A stretch of 64,000 bases of DNA from Roseivirga sp. BDSF3-8 (GCF_041449215.1 NZ_JBGNFV010000001.1:744001-808000), one strand, 5' to 3'; counted from the stretch's first letter, positions 38,452-47,944 are shown. Notes: generated by a model not told the origin, from the sequence alone. Numbers and translations: made by a program.

Positions 38452-38488
38452 AAAAAAACCGGCCATCTCCACGATGGCCGGTTTTTTT
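38452..38488. terminator. Terminator of typA
   Basis: Perfect 16-bp arms at 38452-38467 and 38473-38488 (core ccggccatc / gatggccgg) with flanking A and T runs. Confidence 0.9.
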
Positions 38489-38611
38489 ATGCCCAGTGAG
38501 CAACTCAAAGCTCTGTTTATAAGTGATTGTTTGTGCCCGTAGGTTTACCTATATTAATGCTATTATTACCTATGAATCAGGGAGCATACTCATGCCTGCC
38601 TTACTTTTCTG

Positions 38612-38643
38612 TTGTGGCAGGTGATCGCTCGAGGTTACATTTG
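38612..38643 (+). promoter_or_regulatory. Promoter of the RiPP precursor pair
   Basis: TTG (38612-38614), a 21-bp spacer, then TACATTTG (38636-38643), an exact Bacteroidota -7 box. It would leave a leader of about 60 nt before ATG 38711. Confidence 0.6.
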
Positions 38644-38710
38644 TACTTTAGCAAAGTGAACAGTTTATCAGTAAAGCTGTACGTATTTTTAATATTTTGA
38701 TTAATTAACA

Positions 38711-38908
38711 ATGAAGAAGAAACTCGAACTAAACGCTCTGACCATTTCCAGCTTTGTAATCAACAAACAAAGCCTGAAAGGCGGTGCGAAACCGCAGCCA
38801 TTTACGCAGCCGGAAACCCAGTGCTATGCAACGGGGCCTTGCTGTGATATTACTTACGGCTGCACAAACAACACATGTGATCCTGCCTTATGTGAGCCTA
38901 TCGCATAG
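38711..38908 (+). CDS. RiPP precursor peptide 1 (class I lanthipeptide-type leader)
   Basis: 65 residues. The leader MKKKLELNALTISSFV has the LxLNxLxVSSFV signature of Bacteroidota class I lanthipeptide (pinensin-like) precursors. It ends at LKGG, a double-Gly cleavage site. The core after GG (about 40 residues) holds six Cys and six Thr and no Ser (for example QCYATGPCCDITYGC), so each Cys could pair with a dehydrated Thr; disulfides are an alternative. No LanB, LanC, peptidase-ABC or other maturase lies within the window, so modification enzymes must be encoded elsewhere if the peptide is matured. Precursor identity is likely; the modification type is inferred. Confidence 0.78.
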   Translation: MKKKLELNALTISSFVINKQSLKGGAKPQPFTQPETQCYATGPCCDITYGCTNNTCDPALCEPIA

Positions 38909-38919
38909 CACGTATACTG

Positions 38920-38948
38920 GAGGTCTTCTGCGAAGGCCTCTTTTTTTT
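38920..38948 (+). terminator. Terminator or attenuator between the two RiPP precursors
   Basis: The 8-bp arms gaggtctt (38920-38927) and aaggcctc (38933-38940), with one G-U pair, are followed by eight Ts. Its place between two sister genes with only 60 bp between them suggests it sets their expression ratio, unless the second gene has its own promoter. Confidence 0.75.
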
Positions 38949-38968
38949 AACCAAAATTACTAAGCAAA

Positions 38969-39175
38969 ATGAAAAAGAAGCTAAGCCTAAACCAACTCTA
39001 TGTATCAAGCTTTGTAACTAAAACAGCCATTGTGGGTGGTGCAAAAGAAACGAAAGGAAACTGCCCTGACGATACAGCTCTTTGCTCAGGCGCCGCGACA
39101 AGTAGCCCCTGTATCTGCATCACCTGCGACCTGGCTTGCGAGTTTACTTACGATGAAGAGTGTGTAGTTGGCTAA
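38969..39175 (+). CDS. RiPP precursor peptide 2 (class I lanthipeptide-type leader)
   Basis: 68 residues. The leader MKKKLSLNQLYVSSFVTKT followed by AIVGGA is a clear relative of precursor 1 and ends in a double-Gly site. The core (about 43 residues) differs strongly: seven Cys, five Thr and three Ser (CSGAATSSPCICITCDLAC). Conserved leader with diverged core is what is expected of paralogous RiPP precursors sharing one modification machinery. Confidence 0.78.
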   Translation: MKKKLSLNQLYVSSFVTKTAIVGGAKETKGNCPDDTALCSGAATSSPCICITCDLACEFTYDEECVVG

Positions 39176-39197
39176 TACAACAACTTTTATAAAAAGA

Positions 39198-39228
39198 AAA
39201 GGCTGCCTGCTATGAACAGGCAGCCTTT
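39198..39228. terminator. Terminator after RiPP precursor 2
   Basis: Perfect 12-bp arms aaaggctgcctg (39198-39209) and caggcagccttt (39217-39228). A and T runs on the two sides let it serve both this gene pair and the convergent SDR gene. Confidence 0.88.
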
Positions 39229-39248
39229 CTTTTTCGGCAGGTTTTGCC

Positions 39249-40118
39249 TTATTTCTTCTTACGCATTTCCTCAAGCTGGTCCCACATTTGGGAAGGAATT
39301 TCATCCAGGTGACTGAACTCTCCTGCGCCTTTGAGCCATTCGCCGCCATCAATGGTCATGACTTCTCCGTTAACATAGGCACTATAATCACTCACGAGGT
39401 AGGCCGCCAGGTTAGCCAGCTCCTGGTGCTCCCCCACCCGACCAAGAGGAACAAAGTTTTTGGGATCAAACTTTTTTACGAGGTCACCGGGAAGTAAACG
39501 GCTCCAAGCACCTTCTGTAGGAAAGGGGCCTGGGGCGATGGCATTTGAGCGTATTTTATATTTTGCCCACTCCACGGCCAGGGACCGGGTCAGGGCCAGT
39601 ACGCCTGCTTTAGCACAGGCAGAGGGTACAACAAACCCTGAACCTGTCCAGGCATAGGTAGTGACTATGTTGAGGAAGTTACCTGGCTGTTGCTTTTCTA
39701 TCCATTTCTTACCGGCTGCAAGGGTCACATTATACGTACCTCTGAGGACGATGTCTACCACTATGTCAAAAGCACGGTGGGAAAGCCTTTCTGTAGGGCT
39801 GATAAAATTACCTGCGGCATTATTAACCACGGTATCAAACCCCCCAAAATGCTCTTCGGTTTCGGCCAGCACCTTTTCGATACTTTCATACTCTCTTACA
39901 TCACAGCTTACGGGCAATACTTTGCCGCCTGTTTCCTGTTCCAGTTCCGAGGCGGTCTGCTTGAGCACATCCAGTTTACGACTGGTGATCACCACATTAG
40001 CACCAAGTTTTAAAAAATAGGTCGTCATGCTACGGCCCAGACCGGTACCACCGCCGGTTACAATAATGGTTTTTCCTTTCAGGGCATCGTCCCTGAGCAT
40101 TCCTTCTGTGTGTTTCAT
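39249..40118 (-). CDS. SDR oxidoreductase, 2,4-dienoyl-CoA reductase-like
   Basis: 289 residues. A Rossmann NADP-binding site TGGGTGLG (about 21-28) and NNAAGNF precede a catalytic region that lacks the canonical YxxxK spacing and instead has PSACAKAGVLALTRSLAVEW. Together with PGPFPTEGAWSRL and VGEHQELANLAAYLVSDY this closely follows the DECR family. That family reduces 2,4-dienoyl-CoA to 3-enoyl-CoA during oxidation of unsaturated fatty acids in the cytoplasm. It is a single gene flanked by terminators. The exact substrate is inferred. Confidence 0.88.
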   Translation of the reverse strand: MKHTEGMLRDDALKGKTIIVTGGGTGLGRSMTTYFLKLGANVVITSRKLDVLKQTASELEQETGGKVLPVSCDVREYESIEKVLAETEEHFGGFDTVVNNAAGNFISPTERLSHRAFDIVVDIVLRGTYNVTLAAGKKWIEKQQPGNFLNIVTTYAWTGSGFVVPSACAKAGVLALTRSLAVEWAKYKIRSNAIAPGPFPTEGAWSRLLPGDLVKKFDPKNFVPLGRVGEHQELANLAAYLVSDYSAYVNGEVMTIDGGEWLKGAGEFSHLDEIPSQMWDQLEEMRKKK

Positions 40119-40176
40119 TTGGCTAAAAAGTTTGTATGCGGATCGAGACAGGCAAAATGAAAAATAAAGGCATATA

Positions 40177-40207
40177 AAAAAAGGCAGAAGCGGTGCTTCT
40201 GCCTTTT
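40177..40207 (-). terminator. Terminator of the sortilin-like gene
   Basis: Arms aaaaggcagaag (40179-40190) and cttctgcctttt (40196-40207). On the minus strand the hairpin is followed by seven Ts. Confidence 0.85.
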
Positions 40208-40228
40208 ACATATCAATTTACGTGGCTA

Positions 40229-43200
40229 CTATGGCCTGGAGGTCTCCTCCTGGTCTACGATAATAGCATCCACTTCATTATCTCTTACCATCTGATTGAA
40301 CTCCGGAATATCTTCTCTGAGAATTTCCCTGAAGTCAGCCAGTTCAGCATCTATCTTACCTGACACTTCATCATAGAACTCCATGGTCTGGTCTGTAGGC
40401 CGGTAATCACCTATGCTGGTAAGTGAGTTAAGGTGGGCCAGCTTATTGCTCAACCTGATAGGATAGTTCAGCGGATCCTGGTTACTACGGTTTTTCGTCT
40501 GATATAAGGTTTTCTCAATTTCGGTCAGACGCTCATTAATTGCCTTGCCACTATCGATAACTGCCTGCATATTTTCCTGTCCTTCAAGACGGTTCAACAG
40601 GGAGCTGATCTGGCCTTTTACTTCCCGCATGTCAGCAATGGCTTCGTGGGTTTCAGTTACTTTGTCTCTCAGCTTCATGAGGAAGTCAAACTGGGCCTGC
40701 AGATCCTGTTGCGAAGCCTCGCTGCGGGGGTCTTTTTTCAGCGTAAAAGACTGCTGCAGAGAATCCGCCCCGTGCACAAGGCGTACGGTGTACTCCCCGG
40801 GTAGTACGGTAGGCCCACCGAGTGATGCCCACCAGAGGATCATACCATCAAAGCCTTTTGCGGGACCGTATTTCATATCCCACACAAAACGGTTGGCCCC
40901 TTTCTTCACATCCAGCATTTCCTGCTTTTCCTTGGCATCGGTGCTGTAGCTGCGGACAAGCTTACCGCTGCTGTCTAGAAACTTAAGGGTTACGGCATTG
41001 GCTGAATCAGGCTCCTCATCCATGTAGTAATGTACAAGGACTCCGCCAGGGTGGTTTTCACCTTCTGTTTTGGAGGGACCTCCGCCCCATCCACCGCCGC
41101 CGCCATCCATACGCCAGCTATCCATAGGCTTATAGAGGTACATGTCCATTCCTGCCACTTCGTTATTGAGCTGATGTAAGGGAGTCACATCATCAATTAT
41201 CCAGAAGCTACGGCCCTGTGTGGCAGCGATAAGGTTATTGTCCTTAAGGGCGAGATCAGTAATAGGCACCATAGGCAGGTTAAGCTGGAATGGTTTCCAA
41301 CTGGCTCCATCGTCAAAGGAAATATACATGCCGTTTTCGGTACCGGCATATAGCAAGCCCTGCTTACCGGGATCAGCACGAACCACGCGGGTGAAGTGCT
41401 CACTCTTTATGCCGTTTACAATCTTAGTCCATGTTTTACCATAGTCTTTTGTCTTGTACAGGTATGGGCGGAAGTCACCTTCTTTATAAAGTGTTCCGGC
41501 TACGTAGGCTCCCCCTTTGGTAAATGGATCAGGATCAATGCTATTGATCATAAGCCACTTCGGCATGTCTGATGGGGTAACATTTTCCCAGTTTTCACCG
41601 CCGTCACGGGTTACATGGATAAGCCCATCGTCACTACCTGTCCAGATAAGTCCCTCTTCGTAAGGGCTTTCTACGGCGGCGAATATAGTTGCGTAGTATT
41701 CTACACCTGTATTATCCTTTGTGATAGGGCCTCCTGAGGGACCGAGCTTGGAACTGTCGTTACGAGTAAGGTCGGGGCTAATAACCTTCCACGACTGGCC
41801 TTCGTCGGTAGTAACATGGAGGTGGTTTGATCCGGCATACAGCTTGTCTTTATTATGAGGGGAGAAGAAAAGCGGGAAGTTCCACTGAAAGCGATACTTC
41901 ATCCCTTCTGCGCCGTGTCCCATGGGATCATCGGGCCATACGTTGATCACGCGCATCTGTCCGGTGGAATGGTCCAGCCGTGTGAGCAGGCCGCCATAGC
42001 TACCACCGTATACAATCTCATCATTTTCAGGGTCTACTGCCAGGTGAGCACTCTCGCCTCCTGCACTGGGCTCCCAATCACGCATTCCGATGTTGCCGGC
42101 GTCTGTTCTATGGGCGATACGCACGGTACTATTATCCTGCTGAGCGCCGAGAATACGGTAGGGGAAATGGTTGTCTGTAGTGACGCGGTAGAACTGGGCT
42201 GTGGGCTGATTCATGTAGGTGGACCAATTAGCCCCCCCGTCGTAGCTTGTTTGTGCACCACCATCATCACCTATGATCATGCGCTGATTATCTTCAGGCG
42301 CTATCCACAGGTCATGATGGTCACTGTGAGGCGAATAGAACGATTTAAACGTACGGCCGCCATCGTCGGAGCGATGGTAGGCGACGTTCATGACATAGAC
42401 AACATCTTCATCCTGGGTATCTGCATAGATACGGCTGTAGTACCATGCACGCTGGCGAAGGGCACGGTCATCATTGGTACGGGCCCAGGTTTCGCCTCCG
42501 TCATCGCTGCGGAATACACCACCTTCGTTAGCTTCAATTATGGCCCATACTCTTTCGCTGTTTAGTGGGGAAACGGTCACCCCTATTATACCAAGGGTGC
42601 CTTTGGGCATACCTTTTTTCTCACTAAGGTTTGTCCAGGTATCTCCACCATCGGTACTCTTCCAGAGAGCGGAGCCTTCGCCCCCACTACTAAGGGAGTA
42701 TGGTGTACGGCGAACATTCCAGGTGGATGCATAAAGCACGCGGGGGTTACCAGGGTCCATGATAAGGTCTACTGCCCCTGCATCAGCATTGGCAAACAGG
42801 ACTCTTTCCCATGTCTCACCGCCATCTTTACTGCGATAGACGCCGCGCTGCTCAGAGCTTTTATAGAGGTCCCCCAGTACCGCAGCGTAAACAAGGTCGG
42901 GATTGTCAGGGTGGATTCTTACGCGGGGAATATGGCGGCTTTTTTCCAGGCCGATCTGCTCCCAGGTCTTGCCGGCATCCACAGACTTCCACATACCACT
43001 GCCATGGGATACATTACCGCGGACAGTCACTTCTCCACCGCCTACGTAGATTGTATTAGGATCACTTTCAGCTACAGATACGGCGCCAATGGAGCCACCA
43101 AAATAGCCATCGGAAATATTCTCCCAGGATGAACCTCCGTCACGGGTACGCCATACGCCTCCTCCGGTGGAGCCAAAGTAATACAAGTTAGGCTTGCCTG

Positions 43201-43393
43201 GCACGCCGGTTACGGCTGCGGATCGCCCCCCCCTGTAAGGTCCTATATTGCGCCACTCAAGGGCATCATATAACTTTTCGTTAAAATCTGATGTGGCCTG
43301 TTTCGATCTGCGTCGCTGGGCATCTGCCTCCCACGGTAAGGCCAGTACCACCAGTATCAAAAGAAACAATAAGCGGGGTATGGTTTTCGTCAT
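40229..43393 (-). CDS. Exported sortilin/VPS10-like beta-propeller protein
   Basis: 1054 residues with a signal peptide (about 1-25, ending EADAQ). Residues about 50-770 carry many Asp-box/BNR repeats of the S-D-G--W type (SVDAGKTWEQI, SKDGGETWERV, SDDGGETWART, TRDGGENWENV). These form a large propeller as in VPS10/sortilin and WD40/YVTN/BNR-like glycosyl-hydrolase-annotated proteins. The C-terminal part (about 800-1054) has a beta domain, a helical coiled region and no sorting tail. It is exported to the periplasm or beyond. Such proteins are abundant in marine Bacteroidota; the ligand is unknown and enzymatic activity is doubtful. Confidence 0.9.
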   Translation of the reverse strand: MTKTIPRLLFLLILVVLALPWEADAQRRRSKQATSDFNEKLYDALEWRNIGPYRGGRSAAVTGVPGKPNLYYFGSTGGGVWRTRDGGSSWENISDGYFGGSIGAVSVAESDPNTIYVGGGEVTVRGNVSHGSGMWKSVDAGKTWEQIGLEKSRHIPRVRIHPDNPDLVYAAVLGDLYKSSEQRGVYRSKDGGETWERVLFANADAGAVDLIMDPGNPRVLYASTWNVRRTPYSLSSGGEGSALWKSTDGGDTWTNLSEKKGMPKGTLGIIGVTVSPLNSERVWAIIEANEGGVFRSDDGGETWARTNDDRALRQRAWYYSRIYADTQDEDVVYVMNVAYHRSDDGGRTFKSFYSPHSDHHDLWIAPEDNQRMIIGDDGGAQTSYDGGANWSTYMNQPTAQFYRVTTDNHFPYRILGAQQDNSTVRIAHRTDAGNIGMRDWEPSAGGESAHLAVDPENDEIVYGGSYGGLLTRLDHSTGQMRVINVWPDDPMGHGAEGMKYRFQWNFPLFFSPHNKDKLYAGSNHLHVTTDEGQSWKVISPDLTRNDSSKLGPSGGPITKDNTGVEYYATIFAAVESPYEEGLIWTGSDDGLIHVTRDGGENWENVTPSDMPKWLMINSIDPDPFTKGGAYVAGTLYKEGDFRPYLYKTKDYGKTWTKIVNGIKSEHFTRVVRADPGKQGLLYAGTENGMYISFDDGASWKPFQLNLPMVPITDLALKDNNLIAATQGRSFWIIDDVTPLHQLNNEVAGMDMYLYKPMDSWRMDGGGGGWGGGPSKTEGENHPGGVLVHYYMDEEPDSANAVTLKFLDSSGKLVRSYSTDAKEKQEMLDVKKGANRFVWDMKYGPAKGFDGMILWWASLGGPTVLPGEYTVRLVHGADSLQQSFTLKKDPRSEASQQDLQAQFDFLMKLRDKVTETHEAIADMREVKGQISSLLNRLEGQENMQAVIDSGKAINERLTEIEKTLYQTKNRSNQDPLNYPIRLSNKLAHLNSLTSIGDYRPTDQTMEFYDEVSGKIDAELADFREILREDIPEFNQMVRDNEVDAIIVDQEETSRP

Positions 43394-43604
43394 ATGTGTC
43401 TACTAATTATTTGGGTAAATCGATCACCCCCGGCACGGGGCTTCACTCTATACCCTACTAATCAACACATCATTTTCCAAATACGCCATTGACAAGATTT
43501 AAACGGATACTTTGAGGGATGGGTGGTACCTTTTAAACTAATTGCCTGCCAACTGAACTTATACGGTATTGCACCGGCCTAAAATGATCTCTACAGCTAC
43601 TTTA

Positions 43605-43651
43605 GTAACAAAAAAGTCTCCGCCTCAATGAGACGAAGACTTTTTTGTTAC
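43605..43651. terminator. Bidirectional terminator
   Basis: Perfect 15-bp arms at 43605-43619 and 43637-43651 (gtaacaaaaaagtct / agacttttttgttac) with a further, partly paired inner segment. It lies 3' of the PhoD-like gene. Confidence 0.85.
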
Positions 43652-43680
43652 GCTTCTTAGAACGAATCTCTCTCCCGGGC

Positions 43681-44703
43681 TTAGAATTCTATTTGGTAGC
43701 TACCTAATTCCTCACGCTCTTTTCCCAGTATCTTTACGGTAACGGAAGGATCTGATCCTGACCAGTCCACTTCCATTAAACCAAAATTACGGGCGATAAT
43801 CAGGTCCCCTACCCTGTATTGGTTTGCTTCTTCAGAGGCTTCTCTCCACGTGTGTGTAAGGCCACTACTGGTCACTTCATATACGGGGGCATCCATATCG
43901 CCGGGCTGTATGCGGCTCACTTCGGCAATGTGCCTGTCGCCGCTAAGTAGTATTACGTTCTTATTATCACTATCAGCCAGCAGATTCAGCAAGCGCGTGC
44001 GTTCGTTAGGAAAGTTTGCCCACTTCTCGAAGCGATGCTCTGTGGGGATAAACTGTATACCGCTGCCGATTAGGATCAAATCTGCCTTGCTGTTATCCAG
44101 TTCCTCCTCGAGCCAGTCCCACTGTGCTTCACCCAGTATGGTACCATCGAGGTTTGGCTGGCTTATACCATCTTTCACATAAACGGTATCACGGAAATAC
44201 CTGACATCTAACAGGATCACCTGTACTCTTTTACCTTCCGGCCCGAAGGTATGGGAGCTATACAATCCCTCGCGGTTACGTTCAGGCGCATCAGCAGGTA
44301 CGTTGAGAAAATCCAAGGCCAGTTGCTGGCTTTCCTCCTTCATGGAATAGCCTTTGCCTCCATTGTTAATACCATAGTCATGATCGTCCCAGGTACCAAC
44401 TACGGGGGTATTACTGGTAAGCTCACGGTAGCCGGGGTAGCTCTTTTGCTTCTCGTATTTTTCGCGCATTACTCCCATATCGCGGGTATCACCGTAGATA
44501 TTATCCCCTAGCCAGATATAAAGATCGGGGTTTGTGGCATTGATCTCGTCCCACATTTGCTCCTCATTCTCCTGATGGCTGCAGGAACCAAATGTGATTC
44601 GCTGAAGGGGCTGGATGTTATCCGAAGCGGGGCTAATATCGGGTGAGCAGGAGGTGACAAAAGGAAAGAAGAATAAGGTGAGGAGTGTTAAACGCAGCAT
44701 CAT
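43681..44703 (-). CDS. PhoD-like phosphatase/phosphodiesterase lipoprotein
   Basis: 340 residues. The N-terminus has a lipoprotein signal (LTLFFFPFVTSC), so it is probably membrane-anchored. A metallophosphatase fold follows with ITFGSCSH, IWLGDNIYGD, GTWDDHDYG and LLSGDRHIAE, the metal and substrate ligands of the PhoD/alkaline phosphatase D family. It should cleave phosphomonoesters or diesters outside the cytoplasm. It is about 80 bp upstream of the S51 peptidase gene's end and on the same strand; co-transcription is possible. Confidence 0.93.
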   Translation of the reverse strand: MMLRLTLLTLFFFPFVTSCSPDISPASDNIQPLQRITFGSCSHQENEEQMWDEINATNPDLYIWLGDNIYGDTRDMGVMREKYEKQKSYPGYRELTSNTPVVGTWDDHDYGINNGGKGYSMKEESQQLALDFLNVPADAPERNREGLYSSHTFGPEGKRVQVILLDVRYFRDTVYVKDGISQPNLDGTILGEAQWDWLEEELDNSKADLILIGSGIQFIPTEHRFEKWANFPNERTRLLNLLADSDNKNVILLSGDRHIAEVSRIQPGDMDAPVYEVTSSGLTHTWREASEEANQYRVGDLIIARNFGLMEVDWSGSDPSVTVKILGKEREELGSYQIEF

Positions 44704-44778
44704 GAGGCTTTACTTTGAATTAATCAGCCGCAATAAAACTAAAATTTCACTATGGGGTGAAACTGCTATATCAGGAAA

Positions 44779-45495
44779 TCATGAATTTTTATGCAGAAGG
44801 TCGCCCAGGTAGGTACAGGGTATGGTGCTTTCCTCAATTCCGTGCCCGCCGGGACCTACTTTATAGGCATTGTACCCTTCGCGTGAGGCATAGGCTCCCT
44901 GCAGGACTGTGCCTTTAAAGTACATGCCTACAAAATTTTCAACCCCGTAGCCCGGCATTATTTTCCCTTTATCAATGGCGCTGTGGAATGCGGGCCTTCT
45001 CCCGGTATTTTCGTAGTGGGCGCAGTGGCTGCCTTCCAAAAGTGACAGACAAGGCTCTGGTGACAGCCCCTCGGGATTGCTGTCTGTAAGGGCTTCCTGA
45101 AACCAGCAGGCGCTACCGCTACTCACTCCGGCCAGCATGGTCCCCCTTTCCCAGGCTTGCCTGAGCAGCCTGTCCACTCCATATAATTTCCAGGCATCCA
45201 GCATATAGGTGGTATGTCCGCCCGTCACATATATAATATCTGCAGAGAGCATTATATCCTCCAGGTTGTCGTACCGCTCCTTTGTGAGCCGTAGTACTGC
45301 GGTACGGGCCTGTAACTGCCTCCCAATACAGTCGTGAAATAGGTCTATCATATCGGCGGAATCACCACTGGCGGTTGGGAGCAACAATACCTTCGGGTGA
45401 GAATGGGGTACTAAGGAAAAGATAAAACGGTCTAAAAGGAGATTATCAGGTTCCATAGAAAACCCTCCGCCTCCCATAGCTACGATCTGTTGCAT
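44779..45495 (-). CDS. Peptidase S51 family protein (peptidase E/cyanophycinase-like)
   Basis: 238 residues, cytoplasmic. An N-terminal GGGG loop (MGGGGFSMEPDN), YVTGGHTTYML and the nucleophile region AGVSSGSACWF with the S51 Ser are visible. The family covers alpha-aspartyl dipeptidases and cyanophycinase relatives. PGYGVENFVGMYF and HYENTGRR match the Bacteroidota peptidase E-like subgroup. The substrate is not certain. Confidence 0.88.
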   Translation of the reverse strand: MQQIVAMGGGGFSMEPDNLLLDRFIFSLVPHSHPKVLLLPTASGDSADMIDLFHDCIGRQLQARTAVLRLTKERYDNLEDIMLSADIIYVTGGHTTYMLDAWKLYGVDRLLRQAWERGTMLAGVSSGSACWFQEALTDSNPEGLSPEPCLSLLEGSHCAHYENTGRRPAFHSAIDKGKIMPGYGVENFVGMYFKGTVLQGAYASREGYNAYKVGPGGHGIEESTIPCTYLGDLLHKNS

Positions 45496-45572
45496 ACACT
45501 GGTATTTTTTGAAAGATAAGAGAAATGAAAGAAAATGCCAGTGAGGGATCCCGCAGGGGAAAGCAGTTATAT

Positions 45573-45609
45573 GAAAAAGCCACCTGCTTTATGAGATAAA
45601 CAGGTGGCT
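45573..45609 (-). terminator. Terminator of the PLP transsulfuration gene
   Basis: 9-bp arms agccacctg (45578-45586) and caggtggct (45601-45609). On the minus strand the hairpin is followed by five Ts. Confidence 0.8.
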
Positions 45610-45632
45610 GAGTAATAGTCTTGTTTTGGGGT

Positions 45633-46772
45633 TTATGAAAGGGCCTGCTTCAGATCGGCAATGAGGTCTTCCACATCCTCAATTCCTACACTAAGGCGAA
45701 TAAGGGAATCGGAAACACCTGTTTTCTGACGCTCATTAAGCGGAATAGCGGCGTGTGTCATACTTGCGGGGTGTCCGCAAAGTGACTCTACCCCACCAAG
45801 AGACTCGGCAAGGGAGAATAGCCTGACTTTCTCAAGTATCTTAAAGGCTGCTTCCCGGGTGTCAGTTTTGAGATTAAATGAAATCATACCTCCAAAATCT
45901 CTCATCTGACGGGCCGCTACCTCATGGTTAACGTGGGTTTCAAAACCAGGCCAGTACAATTTATCTACAGCAGGATTAGTTTTCAGGTATTCAGCCACCT
46001 TACGGCCATTTTCACAGTGGCGCTGCATACGTATGTGCAGGGTTTTCAAGCCACGCAGCACCAGAAAGCAGTCCTGAGGACCTGGTACGGCACCACAGCT
46101 ATTCTGAATAAAGGCCAGTTTCTTAGCAAGTTCTTCGCTGCTTGTGACCAATGCACCCATTACTACATCGCTATGCCCACCGAGATACTTTGTTACCGAG
46201 TGCATGACGAGGTCTGCCCCAAGATCCATTGGTGTCTGCAGGTAAGGAGTAGAGAAGGTGTTATCCACCCCCAGAAGTACATTATGCTTTTTGGCTATCT
46301 TGGCTACTGCCTCTATATCGATGATGTTCATCACGGGGTTGGTGGGTGTTTCCACCCAGATAAGGCGTGTTTTATCTGTGATATGCTGCTCAACAGAGGC
46401 TGCCTCGCTCATTGGCACAAAGGTGAATTTGATGCCGTACTGTTCAAATATTTTAGTAAACAGGCGATAAGTTCCTCCGTAAAGGTCGTTGGTACTGATG
46501 ATCTCATCACCGGGCCTGAACATCTTGATCACAGCGTCGATAGCGCCGAGTCCGGAGGAAAAACAAAGGCCGAACTTAGCATTTTCCAGGGCGGCAAGGC
46601 TGCTCTCCAGGGCCGCACGCGTGGGATTCTGGGTGCGGCTATACTCATACCCCTTATGATCACCAGGGCTTGCCTGTACATAGGTAGAGGTCTGATAAAT
46701 TGGCGTCATAATAGCACCGGTGGTGGGGTCGGGCTCTACGCCTGCATGTATGGCTTTGGTTCCGAATTTCAT
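45633..46772 (-). CDS. PLP-dependent transsulfuration enzyme (cystathionine gamma-lyase/synthase)
   Basis: The start is placed at ATG 46772 ([15 protein letters not shown]), where the family normally begins; a longer frame to 46817 adds 15 unconserved residues. About 379 residues. Cys/Met metabolism PLP motifs: [36 protein letters not shown] and the Schiff-base Lys in [12 protein letters not shown]. Also [13 protein letters not shown] near the end. It forms or cleaves cystathionine in Cys/Met metabolism. Lyase and synthase cannot be separated with confidence by eye. Confidence 0.93.
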   Translation of the reverse strand: MKFGTKAIHAGVEPDPTTGAIMTPIYQTSTYVQASPGDHKGYEYSRTQNPTRAALESSLAALENAKFGLCFSSGLGAIDAVIKMFRPGDEIISTNDLYGGTYRLFTKIFEQYGIKFTFVPMSEAASVEQHITDKTRLIWVETPTNPVMNIIDIEAVAKIAKKHNVLLGVDNTFSTPYLQTPMDLGADLVMHSVTKYLGGHSDVVMGALVTSSEELAKKLAFIQNSCGAVPGPQDCFLVLRGLKTLHIRMQRHCENGRKVAEYLKTNPAVDKLYWPGFETHVNHEVAARQMRDFGGMISFNLKTDTREAAFKILEKVRLFSLAESLGGVESLCGHPASMTHAAIPLNERQKTGVSDSLIRLSVGIEDVEDLIADLKQALS

Positions 46773-46843
46773 AAAAACTGCTTTGTTCAGTTGCAAGTTA
46801 GGGGTTTTAAAAGTCACGTAACACCTATAAGTACTTAGTGTGC

Positions 46844-47437
46844 CTATTCGTTCTCATCCGGCCGGGGTCTTGTGTCTTTACTTAGCTTATAGAATAAATA
46901 GATATCTATTACGGTATGGGCAACAATGGCGGAAAAAAGACCGGAAAACCTCATCATATATCCTATACCGGCTATTACGAATACCATGCATGCACCGTAT
47001 ACGCTCAGTGGTTTATTGCGAGGAGAAAGATACCCGTGTATGGCTACGAAAATGAGGCTGGTGAGCCAGATGCCGATCCAGGGCTGCAAAGCTCCCCTGA
47101 AGAACAGCTCCTCCCCTGCACCGGCACACACCGAAATAAACACTATATCGAAGGTGGTAAGATCCAGACTGCCGATAAGGCGGCTGAAAAAATGGCGGGT
47201 GGGCTTGAGGAAATCCATACAGACTATCCGCCAGAGGATAAAGGCACTCACAAAGCCATATAGCCCACCGCCCAACCCTTGCATTAGTATACTTAGGGAT
47301 GGCACTCCCTCTACGGAGGGGTTGAAGAACACCTGGAATAAAGGGCGGGGATCAAAAAAACAGATAATGGCCAGCCCTCCTCCACCAAATACAAGAATGG
47401 TGAGCAGCGCCAGCAAACGCACGGATGTCCGTGTCAT
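46844..47437 (-). CDS. CPBP-family intramembrane glutamic protease
   Basis: 197 residues with about five hydrophobic helices. The family motif EELFFRGALQPW (EExxxR) and a later FVAIHGYLS with its His mark a CAAX protease and bacteriocin-processing (Abi/CPBP) enzyme in the inner membrane. Functions in bacteria range from self-immunity to protein maturation. The nearest gene suggests nothing specific. Confidence 0.9.
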   Translation of the reverse strand: MTRTSVRLLALLTILVFGGGGLAIICFFDPRPLFQVFFNPSVEGVPSLSILMQGLGGGLYGFVSAFILWRIVCMDFLKPTRHFFSRLIGSLDLTTFDIVFISVCAGAGEELFFRGALQPWIGIWLTSLIFVAIHGYLSPRNKPLSVYGACMVFVIAGIGYMMRFSGLFSAIVAHTVIDIYLFYKLSKDTRPRPDENE

Positions 47438-47483
47438 GCGACAGGTTTTTATCTTTAAAAAAAGGGGATTTTGAATATGGGTT

Positions 47484-47804
47484 TCAGGTAGTTGGCATCA
47501 GGGCAGCACGCTGGTTTTCAGTAATGATCACATCCAGAAGCATATCGACTATGTGTTCTGGTACAGATTCTTTCATACCCCTGTAGAGATAATTTACTAC
47601 CCTGCCACTAAAGCCTTTATACGCAATTCGCCCGATGATACGGTTAGTAGGTACATGACAAATGGATATCTCCCTGACTGGTTCGTCCAGTCCGTTTCCG
47701 TACATGCTCCTTATCTTCCAGGTAAGAAGGCGGTTTTCCTTGGTTATCTGGTTAAGCAGTCCGATAACGTGATCGTCTTCCAGGGCATTCCTCACGCGTT
47801 TCAA
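47484..47804 (-). CDS. Hypothetical protein
   Basis: 106 residues, soluble, mixed alpha/beta, no recognised domain. Internal pattern REISICHVPTNRIIGRIAYK is beta-rich; the C-terminus is helical. It lies 46 bp upstream of the CPBP gene on the same strand and may be co-transcribed. Base composition is like neighbouring genes, which supports it being real. Confidence 0.55.
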   Translation of the reverse strand: MKRVRNALEDDHVIGLLNQITKENRLLTWKIRSMYGNGLDEPVREISICHVPTNRIIGRIAYKGFSGRVVNYLYRGMKESVPEHIVDMLLDVIITENQRAALMPTT

Positions 47805-47944
47805 TAAAGCTAATAGTTAGTGGATGGTCAGTCTGTCAGCCATGTAACTCCTTTAACAAACAATATGTACTACTTTACATAAAAAATCTTGAAAAAGCAG
47901 CATATCTAATACATTTTACGAGACTGTAATTGAAAAGTGATAAA

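Noticed and set aside
41855-42565. 236-codon plus-strand frame inside the sortilin-like gene
   Set aside because: Antisense to regular Asp-box repeats; no start context or family features.
45924-46838. 304-codon plus-strand frame opposite the PLP enzyme
   Set aside because: The minus strand encodes a complete, highly conserved transsulfuration enzyme.
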